This document shows, one piece after another, positions 10,451-19,236 of a stretch of 43,449 bases of DNA. Numbering within the stretch: the first letter of the stretch is position 1; each line of letters opens with the position of its first letter. The translations under genes were made by a program, and so were the position numbers. The stretch is from Thermoplasmatota archaeon (GTDB lineage: Archaea; Thermoplasmatota; Penumbrarchaeia; JASLWR01), in NCBI GenBank assembly GCA_030740765.1, contig JASLWR010000025.1:1-43449 (forward strand), in the 5' to 3' direction. The notes below the pieces were generated by a model. It was not told the DNA's origin. It saw only the letters and a list, made by a program, of their open reading frames with translations, and made no database searches.

Positions 10451-11044
10451 ATGGCTTTGGATGACAAAAAGGTTCTTCTACTTGGAATAATCATTTTCTC
10501 GATTGCGATAGTCGGCTCTCTAATTTTCGGAGAGACCATTGAAAGGTATTCTATACTGCTGGAAAATCCGTTTGACCTTTCGAATATGGACCAGAGAGTA
10601 AGTGAACCCGTTTTGATAGTTGACCGAGCAGTGGAGGGAAGTGAATCCATACATAAATCCCTCGTCGACGAGGCGAATGTAATGGCTATTTCTTTCATAC
10701 TTACTTGGTCCGACGAAGCCGATGCGGACAATCGGCACACGAACGAACCTGATTCCTTTACCATCAAAGTTGAGAGCCCGGATGGTTCGTATACGGATGA
10801 ATTTTCCGATAAGAATTCCAATGGAGGGGCTGGCAGAATCGAATGTTCCTTCTCACTTTTCGATGAAGCCAATCCTCCCAGCGAGTTTCCATTCTTGAAC
10901 GGCACGGGAGAATGGGACATCATTATTTCAGTAATTGCCGGTGACCAGGAGCCACTTATACCGAGTCTGTTCGGGATGCGAAGTTTTGCTGACACGGGAA
11001 ACGATTTTACACTAGAGATTTCCTATGACTATTATACGGCCTAA
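10451..11044 (+). CDS. Membrane-anchored beta-rich extracellular protein of unknown function
   Basis: A 197-residue protein with one N-terminal membrane helix (about residues 8-28, KVLLLGIIIFSIAIVGSLIF) and no lipobox. The rest is predicted outside the cell and is beta-rich and acidic. The pattern SFTIKVESPDG ... GTGEWDIIISVIAGDQ recalls jelly-roll or P-domain-type sandwiches, in which the phrase G-x-G-x-W is common. This is only a fold resemblance. The gene ends 12 bp before the OPT transporter ATG and shares its strand, so the two are probably co-transcribed. It may therefore be an accessory subunit or substrate-side partner of the transporter (inference). Confidence 0.72.
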   Translation: MALDDKKVLLLGIIIFSIAIVGSLIFGETIERYSILLENPFDLSNMDQRVSEPVLIVDRAVEGSESIHKSLVDEANVMAISFILTWSDEADADNRHTNEPDSFTIKVESPDGSYTDEFSDKNSNGGAGRIECSFSLFDEANPPSEFPFLNGTGEWDIIISVIAGDQEPLIPSLFGMRSFADTGNDFTLEISYDYYTA

Positions 11045-11056
11045 GAAGGGGTGCGA

Positions 11057-13063
11057 ATGGCAAACGATGATTTTATTCCATATATCAAGCACGATACCGT
11101 GCTGCCCGAGTTGACCTTCAGGGCTTTAATTGTAGGTGTCTTGTTGACCATACTCATGGCTGCTGCCAATGCATACCTGGGGCTCTATGCAGGAATGACC
11201 GTATCCGCTACCATACCAGCTGTTGTAATGGGATTGGCAGTTCTCAAACCCATGAAAGCGAATATCCTGGAAATAAACCTATCGAAATGTGTGGCTGTGG
11301 CAGGTGAATCTCTCGCAGCAGGGGTCATATTTACAATACCAGGCCTAGTGGTGTTACACAGAATGACTGGAGGGTTAGCAGGATGGAGTAACCTTTGGGG
11401 GAAGAACGGTTATTACATTATTCTTACAATAATAATTGCCCTGATGGGGGGCCTTCTCGGGGTGCTGTTTACAATACCTCTACGAAATGTGCTGATTAAG
11501 GACCTGGCCCTTCCCTTCCCGGAAGGAGTGGCATCCGCGGAGGTGCTGAAAAGCTGTGAGAAAGGCGGTTCAGGGATGAAGATTGTATTCGGTGCCCTTG
11601 GAATGGGTGCACTTTTCAAATATATCGGCTCACCTTTCGGTTTCAGTCTCTGGAAGGAAAAGATGGAAGGGGTCCTTGGAGGCGGTAGAGTACGGATGTA
11701 TGGTGGTTTGAACCTTTCACCTGCACTACTAGGTGTGGGCTACATTCTAGGGCTGAAAATTTCCAGTTTGGTGTTCCTCGGTGGTGTCATCGGTTGGATT
11801 CTCATGCTCCCACTCGTAGGGGCCGTATCCGGTTGGCCGGTAGATGGGCTCTATTACGAGCTGAACGGAGGTGGATCATTGGGCTCTGTCTGGCAGGTAT
11901 GGTTCGAGAATACGCTCTATGTGGGGGTCGGAGCCATTGTAACCGGAGGTATATGGACCCTTATTAAAATGCGGAAAGCCATTGCAAAGGGTGTTGGCGA
12001 GGCCATACGGAGCACCACGTCAAAGGGGGATGATGAGGATATAATACGAACCGAAAAGGATTTTAGGATGAAACTATGGTACTTTGCAATAATTTCGATA
12101 ATTGTCGGTATCGTATATTTCATTGCGACCAAAAATATCCTTGCGACGGTTGTTGCAACAATAATGATGTTCGTTGCCACCTTTGTGTTTACAGCCATCG
12201 CCGGATATCTGGCAGGAGTTGTGGGCTCATCAAATAATCCCATTTCCGGAGTTACGGTTGCCACTTTGCTCTTCACCGCACTTCTACTAATGATACTTCC
12301 CGTTGATAAATACGTTGGAATGACTGCCACCATCATTGTAGGGGCGGTTGTTTGTGTAAGTGCGGCGATTGCTGGAGATTCAATGCAGGAATTGAAAACC
12401 GGTCAACTGCTTGGAGCTACTCCGTATAATCTTCAGATTGCCCGTTTCCTGGGAGTTGCCGTAGCGGCTCTTGTTGTACCTTTTGTTGTGTTCATGCTGG
12501 ATGATGTTTACAGCATCGGCAGTGCAAACCTCCTTGCACCCCAGGCCACCGTAATGGCCACCATAGCTAAGGGTGTGTTTCAGTGGGACCTTAACTATCT
12601 TATGTTCTTTATTGGCGTAGTCATAGCTATAATCCTTATCGCTCTCGATCTAAGCGTCATGGCCGTCGCAATAGGCATCTACCTTCCGTTTACTTTGACC
12701 CTTCCTATAATGCTAGGCGGTATTATCAAACACCTGACGGGAATAACCATCGCAAAAAGGGTTGACCGAGTTCAAGGATTGAGTAAAGAAAAGAAAAAGA
12801 GTATTGTTGATAGAATACTGGAAAAGACCGAAACCCACGGAATACTGGTCAGTTCGGGTCTCATTGCGGGAGAGGCTATCGCCGGTGTCTTTATAGCCCT
12901 TCTCTACATGTGCCATGTCCAACCTGCGATATTTTCTGACCCTGTGTCATGGCCAGGATTTCTAGTTTTCGCTTACTTGGGTTTTCTAATATGGTATTTC
13001 GTCGTGAGAGGGCCGCTTCGATCAAAGGATATTGTGGAATACTCGAACGAAGATACTGATTGA
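11057..13063 (+). CDS. OPT-family oligopeptide transporter
   Basis: About 668 residues, mostly hydrophobic, with roughly 15 membrane helices. The N-terminal region (LPELTFRALIVGVLLTILMA, NAYLGLYAGMTVSATIPAVV) and the following SKCVAVAGESLAAGVIFTIP are typical of the OPT superfamily. Members import oligopeptides or metal chelates with protons. A soluble charged segment lies near residues 315-335. The start is set at ATG 11057, six bases inside the longest frame, because the purine-rich GAAGGGG (11045-11051) then sits at normal Shine-Dalgarno distance; GTG 11051 would overlap it. In a window with large secreted proteins and a C25-like peptidase, a peptide-uptake role fits, but specificity cannot be read from the sequence. 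Confidence 0.92.
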   Translation: MANDDFIPYIKHDTVLPELTFRALIVGVLLTILMAAANAYLGLYAGMTVSATIPAVVMGLAVLKPMKANILEINLSKCVAVAGESLAAGVIFTIPGLVVLHRMTGGLAGWSNLWGKNGYYIILTIIIALMGGLLGVLFTIPLRNVLIKDLALPFPEGVASAEVLKSCEKGGSGMKIVFGALGMGALFKYIGSPFGFSLWKEKMEGVLGGGRVRMYGGLNLSPALLGVGYILGLKISSLVFLGGVIGWILMLPLVGAVSGWPVDGLYYELNGGGSLGSVWQVWFENTLYVGVGAIVTGGIWTLIKMRKAIAKGVGEAIRSTTSKGDDEDIIRTEKDFRMKLWYFAIISIIVGIVYFIATKNILATVVATIMMFVATFVFTAIAGYLAGVVGSSNNPISGVTVATLLFTALLLMILPVDKYVGMTATIIVGAVVCVSAAIAGDSMQELKTGQLLGATPYNLQIARFLGVAVAALVVPFVVFMLDDVYSIGSANLLAPQATVMATIAKGVFQWDLNYLMFFIGVVIAIILIALDLSVMAVAIGIYLPFTLTLPIMLGGIIKHLTGITIAKRVDRVQGLSKEKKKSIVDRILEKTETHGILVSSGLIAGEAIAGVFIALLYMCHVQPAIFSDPVSWPGFLVFAYLGFLIWYFVVRGPLRSKDIVEYSNEDTD

Positions 13064-13088
13064 TATTTTTTATCTCGGAACTGGTAAT

Positions 13089-13448
13089 ATGACTTCTGAC
13101 GAAAGTGGGTCCGATGCGAACATGTTGAATATGATCCCTGTCAGAACCTGCCATTGGTACGTTTCAACATCTACAGGGCGCTGTATAATTAGAAAAAAGA
13201 GGTTCGGTGGAGCACCCAGTCGATATCAGAAATTCTTCATGCGATTACTTGGAAAGGATGATTATTTCAGGATATGCCTTGACGAAAAAGGCTCAAATAT
13301 ATTTCGTCTCATCGACGGAGAAAAGGATGTCCGGGCCATTGGGGGGATTATCAAGGGAGAATCCGGGAAGGCCACCAAGCAGTTATTTCCCAGGATCGCC
13401 GCATTTCTTACGAATATGGAAAGTAACGGTTTAATACGGTTCAAATGA
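13089..13448 (+). CDS. Stand-alone PqqD-like (RiPP recognition element fold) protein
   Basis: A small protein of 119 residues from ATG 13089. The C-terminal half follows the PqqD pattern: DDYFRICLDEKGSNIFRLIDGEKDV (LDxxGxxIWxLIDGxxTV type), then helices ending in FLTNMESNGLI. The N-terminal segment PVRTCHW...KKRFGGAPSRYQKFFMRLLG matches free-standing PqqD-family proteins of archaea and bacteria rather than the RiPP pathway version. No radical SAM enzyme or precursor peptide gene is visible nearby. It begins 25 bp after the OPT gene and could belong to the same transcript. The longer frame back to 13032 overlaps the transporter and has no better start. Its role is unknown. Confidence 0.75.
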   Translation: MTSDESGSDANMLNMIPVRTCHWYVSTSTGRCIIRKKRFGGAPSRYQKFFMRLLGKDDYFRICLDEKGSNIFRLIDGEKDVRAIGGIIKGESGKATKQLFPRIAAFLTNMESNGLIRFK

Positions 13449-13469
13449 AAAATCCAAATTATTTAGTGC

Positions 13470-13480
13470 GTTTATAACTT
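13470..13480 (+). promoter_or_regulatory. TATA box of the SAM hydrolase gene
   Basis: gtttataactt lies about 30 bp before ATG 13508, which predicts a transcript with almost no leader. Confidence 0.45.
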
Positions 13481-13507
13481 TATTGGATATTAGTTGTGTG
13501 AATAAAC

Positions 13508-14326
13508 ATGACGGGAAGAATTGTAACATTGACCACGGATTTTGGTGAAAGCCATTACGTAGCTCAGATGAAGGGAATACTTTTCTCTCAAGTTCCCGAT
13601 GTCACTATCATCGATATTTCTCACAATGTAACGCCTCAGAACATATACGAAGGAGCGTATATTTTAAGATCCAGTGCCAAGTGGTTCCGAACGAAATCAA
13701 GACCGGTACATGTATGCGTCGTGGACCCAACAGTGGGATCGTCGAGGAAACCGATTTGTATACTCACTGAAAAAGGAATTTTTATAGGGCCGGATAACGG
13801 TGTCCTTTATCCCGCAGCTGAAATGTCGGGTATGGACCGTACTTATGAAATCGCTCACAAATCCATATTCCATAGAAAAATATCGAACGTGTTTCACGGT
13901 AGGGATGTTTTCGCACGGGCTGCTGCCATGATAATTCAGGGTTTACCTCTTGCAAAGATCGGACCTGCACTGGAACTAGTAGAAAAACTGGATCTTTATC
14001 GCTTTGACATGAAGACTGATGAAAGAGGTATATGGATAAAGTTCAGACCGCTTCATATCGACAGGTTCGGGAATATTATAAGCTCATTGAAATGCGACGT
14101 TCTTGATGAGATATTTGCGAAAAATAAACCTGCGCACTTATCGCTGCATACTTCTGGACATATTTTTCCGATTACCAGAAGGAAGGCATATTATAAGGTA
14201 ATGAAGGGTGATTTATTGATGACGGACTCATCTTCAGGGGAAGTTGAGATTGCCGTCAGGAATGGAAATGCCTCGGAAAAACTTGATATCTCGCTGGAAA
14301 GTGAAATTGAACTTGTTTTGAGGTGA
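13508..14326 (+). CDS. S-adenosyl-L-methionine hydrolase (adenosine-forming), DUF62 / SAM hydroxide adenosyltransferase family
   Basis: A 272-residue soluble protein with all family landmarks: TLTTDFGESHYVAQMKG at the N-terminus, VVDPTVGSSRKP near residue 75, GPDNGVLYPA near 98, and FHGRDVFARAAA near 133. The family hydrolyses SAM to adenosine and methionine and is the housekeeping relative of fluorinases and chlorinases. The C-terminal beta domain (DRFGNIISSLK) is present, so length and architecture are normal. It probably has its own promoter (TATA at 13470-13480) and converges on the 1615-aa gene 58 bp downstream. Confidence 0.92.
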   Translation: MTGRIVTLTTDFGESHYVAQMKGILFSQVPDVTIIDISHNVTPQNIYEGAYILRSSAKWFRTKSRPVHVCVVDPTVGSSRKPICILTEKGIFIGPDNGVLYPAAEMSGMDRTYEIAHKSIFHRKISNVFHGRDVFARAAAMIIQGLPLAKIGPALELVEKLDLYRFDMKTDERGIWIKFRPLHIDRFGNIISSLKCDVLDEIFAKNKPAHLSLHTSGHIFPITRRKAYYKVMKGDLLMTDSSSGEVEIAVRNGNASEKLDISLESEIELVLR

Positions 14327-14384
14327 AATCAGATTATTGACAGATGGAATTACCCGTTACTATATCAAGTGATCCAACAATGGT

Positions 14385-17300
14385 TTATTTCCCAGCGTCT
14401 ATTTCATATCTCAAGATGTATCTATCTCCGCTGGAGTATATCTTACCCCCGGTGAACGTTCTTTTCCCGGCATTCCAGGGTGACCCCATGTACGGCGAAG
14501 TGGTCATCATCTGCGCCATTGAACCCTCCCAGCATATGTTTCCACCATATTCCCGGTGATACGTGCTATGAACGAGGTATGGAGTTATTTCCTTCGGTAT
14601 CTTGATGAAGAATGAAGGCGCTCCTGCGGGCTCTATCAGCGAATTCAGTAAGTAGAAGGTGTTGTTTATAAGGTGTTTAACGAAAAGCCGAAGTACCTTC
14701 TCACCTATGGTGGGTGATAGACCCGAAAGATCGATTCCATAGGTTTTATTTATATATCCGGCAATGCCCGGTGCTCCTGAAACATTGAAATTGATCCCAA
14801 AATATTCCCCGGTTTTTAGAGTGTCTATATGTTTGTTGTAAAGGACTCCCAAGAAGTATTTGATGTATTTTTCGGACTGTCCCGTCAACGCGGCTCCTCT
14901 GTGTTCTTCCAGCTCGAATCTTTTCGTGTTCCCGATGGCATTTTTAAGCTCTTGGGGTATTGGAACCGAAGAAATAATACCGATCTTGATCGTGGCATTC
15001 GTTCCAAGCTGTGGTAAAAATAGATGATCCACAGGTGCAGCGGTGCCGTATCGAACCGGCAGGTAGCCTCCAGCATCTATACTGAAATTATGAACCAACC
15101 CACGTCCCCTCATATTGTTCGGTGAAAGTTCACCCTTAACAGAAAAATCCGCTGGAGAACCCGCCATTTTATAATCAAAGAATGTCTGTTCAAGTATCCG
15201 ATCTTCACCGGTAAAATTCATATCGCCATCGAGTTTAAAAACGTATTCAAGTGCAGTATCGTTCACTCCGCGGTCCATATCCCCTCTGCTTATCTCCAAC
15301 GTACTTGTGGCTGTATGATAAACCCCGTCGTACCCAAAGTAATTGATCTTCACATCAGATAGGCCCAGGTCATTGAGTTTTGTTGCGCTCTGTGAAATAT
15401 TGTTGATATAATCGGTGTCTGCTGCTGCAAGCTCCAGCAATCCCTCTTCGTCGCTTCGGGGATCCGCAGCCCGGGTCATTATGGTAGTCAGGTCCGAGAG
15501 AAAACTACTTTTTTCCTTGGATCCCATCATGGGTGAATTAACGATTAAATGATGTGCTGCAGTTTTGGTATCGAGCATCCAATCTGCTACATCTCTGCTT
15601 GCATCGACGGTTTCAACAAGAGCTTTGGAAGCAAAGAATGGGTCGGCAGGAGAGTCCTCTTTCATTTTTTGGAAGTAGCGACGGGTCATTTTGTAATCGA
15701 TATCCTCGGTCTGCCAGCCCGATTCCAGGTCCCATCCCGAGTAGATTGGAACCGGAAAATCGATGTCCAGCACCACCGAATGGTTGTACCAGAAATAATC
15801 GTGTCCATTCGTTCCAATGGAGGATAATCTGGAATTTCTGATTTTATATTGTACATCCCCCGTTATATTGACCAACCATACCGCTGAAAAACAGTCCTTT
15901 GACATTGGAAATTCAAGATCCTGAACATCCACGAAATGCGTACCGTTGAGGGGTACCTTTATCTCGATATTTAAGTGGTCGCTCCCCTCCTTCAGCCTGT
16001 CCGGAACCTGGTCCACGACCAGTTCTTCCGAAAATAGAGACCCGTTCCGAATGGCTGTAGCTCGGTCACCGTGCCAGAACTCCCATGGGACGTTTAGCTG
16101 TGACGCACTTGTAAATGGTATGTTGAAAACGTCGAGATTGTCGTCGAGACGATCAAGGGTTTCCGTTTTTATGATCTGAGCCATCCATCCGTTCTCCTTT
16201 GAAACCTGATCCCAGAGCGCATTTACGGATAGGAATTCTTTGCCGATATTTCCCCTTACGAAATCGTAAAAGTCGCCATTGAAGTCATATGAGTTCCCCG
16301 TTGAACCGTATGTTCCCTCGTCCGAGGTAAGGTCAAGACCCCCTTGACCGCCGCTTCCCTCGATAAATTCCGCTTTGATATCGTCAAGCAATGCTTCGTT
16401 CGTCGTTTCGGGTTCTCCGCTCCACCCCACGATGTTTCCAACTGCTGCTGCAATACCATTGCCGAAGTCATTATTGGCAAGATTCGTTTGACCGCTATTC
16501 CCAAGCTTTAGTATGTCCCATATCGGTTCGGCATAGGTTTGTAAAGAATTCTTCCAGGGTTCATCGGACGGTGTGAAATCTTCCACGGAGCCGGTTCCGT
16601 CGAATGATTCTCGAGGGATCATCTGCTGATCCACAAATGGTACTGCCACTATTCCACTGCCTGAATAGACCCACCCGAATAGTATGCCCGCCTGACCGCA
16701 TGATCCTTTCGCAGTCCATATCCAGTGACTGCTCCCAAGATCCTCCCAGTTCGTAAAGGAGAAATCCACCGCGTCATCCCTGGTCCTCACGATCTCCATT
16801 ACTCTGTAATAGCAGTCCCTTAGTGCGTCATTGCGGAACTTGAAACTGCCTGCGAGCTTGTCACTTCCGGATTCTGATTCATGAGAGGACGTTTGATATT
16901 GTTCCTCGGGCAACTGGGAATTGGGGTTGTTATCATAATTGTTCCAGTGATTCGGTCCGTTTTGAGGGCCATAGGAAGAATCTCCGTCCGAATCGAATTC
17001 CCGGTATCCACCGTCATAGAGATTGACTAGCATCTCGTACCATAGGTCCGCGGTCTCGCTGATTAATTCGTAAATGAAATATTCACCCGAATCATCAGGA
17101 CGGTCCGTATCATTCAGATAAGCCCCCTGCCGGAACCAATTTTCTTTCTCTTGAGATGCATAATCCTCAAAGTCCACGATAGCATCATTGACCACTCCCC
17201 CGTCTTTTCGCATGATGCCCCTAAGTTCATCACCCAGGATTGACCTCCCGTCCTTCGGATCTATCGTGATGCCGGTTTCTGTTTCATCGAAATAGGCGTC

Positions 17301-19232
17301 AGTATCGTATGCAACATAGTCAGTCATTCCTTTGGAGTTTACATTATTTATATCCGATGGTTGTTGTTTCATACTCCGGGTCAATGAGTCCACGATAAAT
17401 CTCATAGTGTTGTAATAGGATAAACCCGTCTCGTAATAGTCCCTGTGTTTCTCTATAAGGCTCTCTTTCACGAGATAGTATTCATAGGTCTTTTCAGGGA
17501 TCCCACTACCCCAGTCGTCTCTGCAGATTATCTTGTAGGTGTAAGGACGTCCTTCATCTCCCCCAACTCCTGGGGATTCACCAAGGATAAGATACCTTGC
17601 GTCGGTGGAATCTCCCGGGCTCGATTCTTCCGGTCGGACATACGAGCGTACGTACCATCTCTTGTTGGACGATGTGCTGTCCGAAGCATCACCGAAGAAG
17701 TAATACCTACCGTCCACATGATAGGCATCAGTTCCTGTCACATAATAATCCGGGGGACCATATCCCGGGGGTGGCATAAGAATATCGCAGAGATCGGCTC
17801 CAGAGGGAGTTCCTGCCACATCTCCGGCATTGGGCGGGTGCCGATAACGCGCGTAGATGTCCTTGATGACTGTGCTCTCCTCCTGCTGTGCCTGGATCTT
17901 CACAATTTCCCCGTTCTCCTCCCCGTTCTCGGTGATGCCAAGCCATTTCCCGAAGACCTCGAGCCATCTCATCAAACGATCCTTGCACCAATTTTCGGTA
18001 TCGCTTTTCCCTTCGATCTCCTCCCAGTCAACAATTGGTTCGTCCAAGGTTGGGTCGAAATACATCTCATTATCCCAGGTCCCGTCCCCTTCCGGGTCCC
18101 ATTCCTCACCCCAGAACAATTCGAGCAGCTCCCATACGAACCTGTCAGCAAAAGAATAGATCGACTGGGCAAATATCCTTCCAGGGTCCATACTCTGGTT
18201 TTCAAGATCGTTGTACAGAGCGATCAGGTCCGCTGGATCTATGGAGCCGTTGTTCACGTAATTATCCATAAGTTTTTCAATATCTCGTGCCGGATCACCG
18301 GCCGCTTCCTGCCCTCTAGCGGCTTCACGGTCGAAATCTCGATAATTGCGGGCCTGCATGAGTAATAATGCCAGGTTTACGGCGATCTCGACGTCCTCCT
18401 TCGTGATCACATCGCTTATTTCTTTCCCATCGTTCGGCCCCCCGTATCCTCCCCCCGCAAATCCGCTTAACACTCGGTATTGGGCCAGGGTCGTTATCAT
18501 GTAGCGTGTCATCCTGCCCACTGAGCTGAATTCACCTGAACTGTCGCTTTTGAACCTTGAAGCAAGGTTCTTCATGAGCGGTAAGGGAGAATAAACGTTC
18601 TTGTTGAAGGTTGAGTACTTCTCTATCGTTATGTCCTCGTCCATGTTGTGTATTCTGAATTTCACGTGCCCTACCAGACGGAAATAGACTGCTTTAGATG
18701 TGGCTTGCACGAATGGCGGGGCCGCCGTATCCAGTTCTAAAAGACTAGTGTTATCCATAACGTATGTTCTTCCACACCTAACGGTACTTGTCTCCTTCAT
18801 CAAGGCCGAAGTGTTCATTTCGTCGAGAAGCACATGTAGATCCCACTCAAGTACGTGGATATTGAAAATTCCTTCCGTTCGGGGATATTCTTCAGAGATA
18901 TACTCGCTCAATCTATTTCGGACCATCTCGTCGATCTGATCCAGTTCCTTTGTGTCATTCTCTGGGGGAACTGTCATTCTCTCTGAGAGCACATCGTGCA
19001 TGATGAAATATAATTTAGTTTCCAGATCCAGCGCTGAAAGGTCCTGGAAATCGGAAGTAACCTTTGAGGACTCTTTGGTCTTTTCCTTACTGTAATCCTC
19101 GTCTTGACCTAGCATGAAGGAGCTTGCCCCGACAGACAACAGCAGGATCACGATTGCAACATAGGCAAAGGGTATCCTTCCATTCCGGTCGCCGGTGAAT
19201 TCTCTTCTCACGCTGACATCTCCATATCCCAT
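14385..19232 (-). CDS. Very large anchored surface protein (1615 aa), unknown function
   Basis: The N-terminus has a short basic cytosolic segment and one membrane helix (RIPFAYVAIVILLLSVGASSF, about residues 20-40). The remaining ~1570 residues are acidic, rich in Asp, Asn, Tyr and Gly, with many NxS/T sites, and predicted extracellular. I see no second membrane segment and no catalytic motif. The GRIPFAxVAIxxLLxSVGASSF start resembles that of giant haloarchaeal proteins found with type IV pilus-like genes, but I cannot confirm the family. The ATG lies 4 bp after the stop of the transglutaminase-like gene at 19237-23799. The two are clearly one transcription unit, and this may be a substrate or surface partner of that enzyme (inference). 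The start at 19232 gives a normal N-in topology. Confidence 0.8.
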   Translation of the reverse strand: MGYGDVSVRREFTGDRNGRIPFAYVAIVILLLSVGASSFMLGQDEDYSKEKTKESSKVTSDFQDLSALDLETKLYFIMHDVLSERMTVPPENDTKELDQIDEMVRNRLSEYISEEYPRTEGIFNIHVLEWDLHVLLDEMNTSALMKETSTVRCGRTYVMDNTSLLELDTAAPPFVQATSKAVYFRLVGHVKFRIHNMDEDITIEKYSTFNKNVYSPLPLMKNLASRFKSDSSGEFSSVGRMTRYMITTLAQYRVLSGFAGGGYGGPNDGKEISDVITKEDVEIAVNLALLLMQARNYRDFDREAARGQEAAGDPARDIEKLMDNYVNNGSIDPADLIALYNDLENQSMDPGRIFAQSIYSFADRFVWELLELFWGEEWDPEGDGTWDNEMYFDPTLDEPIVDWEEIEGKSDTENWCKDRLMRWLEVFGKWLGITENGEENGEIVKIQAQQEESTVIKDIYARYRHPPNAGDVAGTPSGADLCDILMPPPGYGPPDYYVTGTDAYHVDGRYYFFGDASDSTSSNKRWYVRSYVRPEESSPGDSTDARYLILGESPGVGGDEGRPYTYKIICRDDWGSGIPEKTYEYYLVKESLIEKHRDYYETGLSYYNTMRFIVDSLTRSMKQQPSDINNVNSKGMTDYVAYDTDAYFDETETGITIDPKDGRSILGDELRGIMRKDGGVVNDAIVDFEDYASQEKENWFRQGAYLNDTDRPDDSGEYFIYELISETADLWYEMLVNLYDGGYREFDSDGDSSYGPQNGPNHWNNYDNNPNSQLPEEQYQTSSHESESGSDKLAGSFKFRNDALRDCYYRVMEIVRTRDDAVDFSFTNWEDLGSSHWIWTAKGSCGQAGILFGWVYSGSGIVAVPFVDQQMIPRESFDGTGSVEDFTPSDEPWKNSLQTYAEPIWDILKLGNSGQTNLANNDFGNGIAAAVGNIVGWSGEPETTNEALLDDIKAEFIEGSGGQGGLDLTSDEGTYGSTGNSYDFNGDFYDFVRGNIGKEFLSVNALWDQVSKENGWMAQIIKTETLDRLDDNLDVFNIPFTSASQLNVPWEFWHGDRATAIRNGSLFSEELVVDQVPDRLKEGSDHLNIEIKVPLNGTHFVDVQDLEFPMSKDCFSAVWLVNITGDVQYKIRNSRLSSIGTNGHDYFWYNHSVVLDIDFPVPIYSGWDLESGWQTEDIDYKMTRRYFQKMKEDSPADPFFASKALVETVDASRDVADWMLDTKTAAHHLIVNSPMMGSKEKSSFLSDLTTIMTRAADPRSDEEGLLELAAADTDYINNISQSATKLNDLGLSDVKINYFGYDGVYHTATSTLEISRGDMDRGVNDTALEYVFKLDGDMNFTGEDRILEQTFFDYKMAGSPADFSVKGELSPNNMRGRGLVHNFSIDAGGYLPVRYGTAAPVDHLFLPQLGTNATIKIGIISSVPIPQELKNAIGNTKRFELEEHRGAALTGQSEKYIKYFLGVLYNKHIDTLKTGEYFGINFNVSGAPGIAGYINKTYGIDLSGLSPTIGEKVLRLFVKHLINNTFYLLNSLIEPAGAPSFFIKIPKEITPYLVHSTYHREYGGNICWEGSMAQMMTTSPYMGSPWNAGKRTFTGGKIYSSGDRYILRYEIDAGK

Positions 19233-19236
19233 TGCA

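Noticed and set aside
17445-18365. 306-codon frame on the plus strand
   Set aside because: It lies entirely antisense to the 1615-aa gene. The composition (many isolated His, Cys, Arg) is that of a shadow frame and there is no ribosome-binding site.
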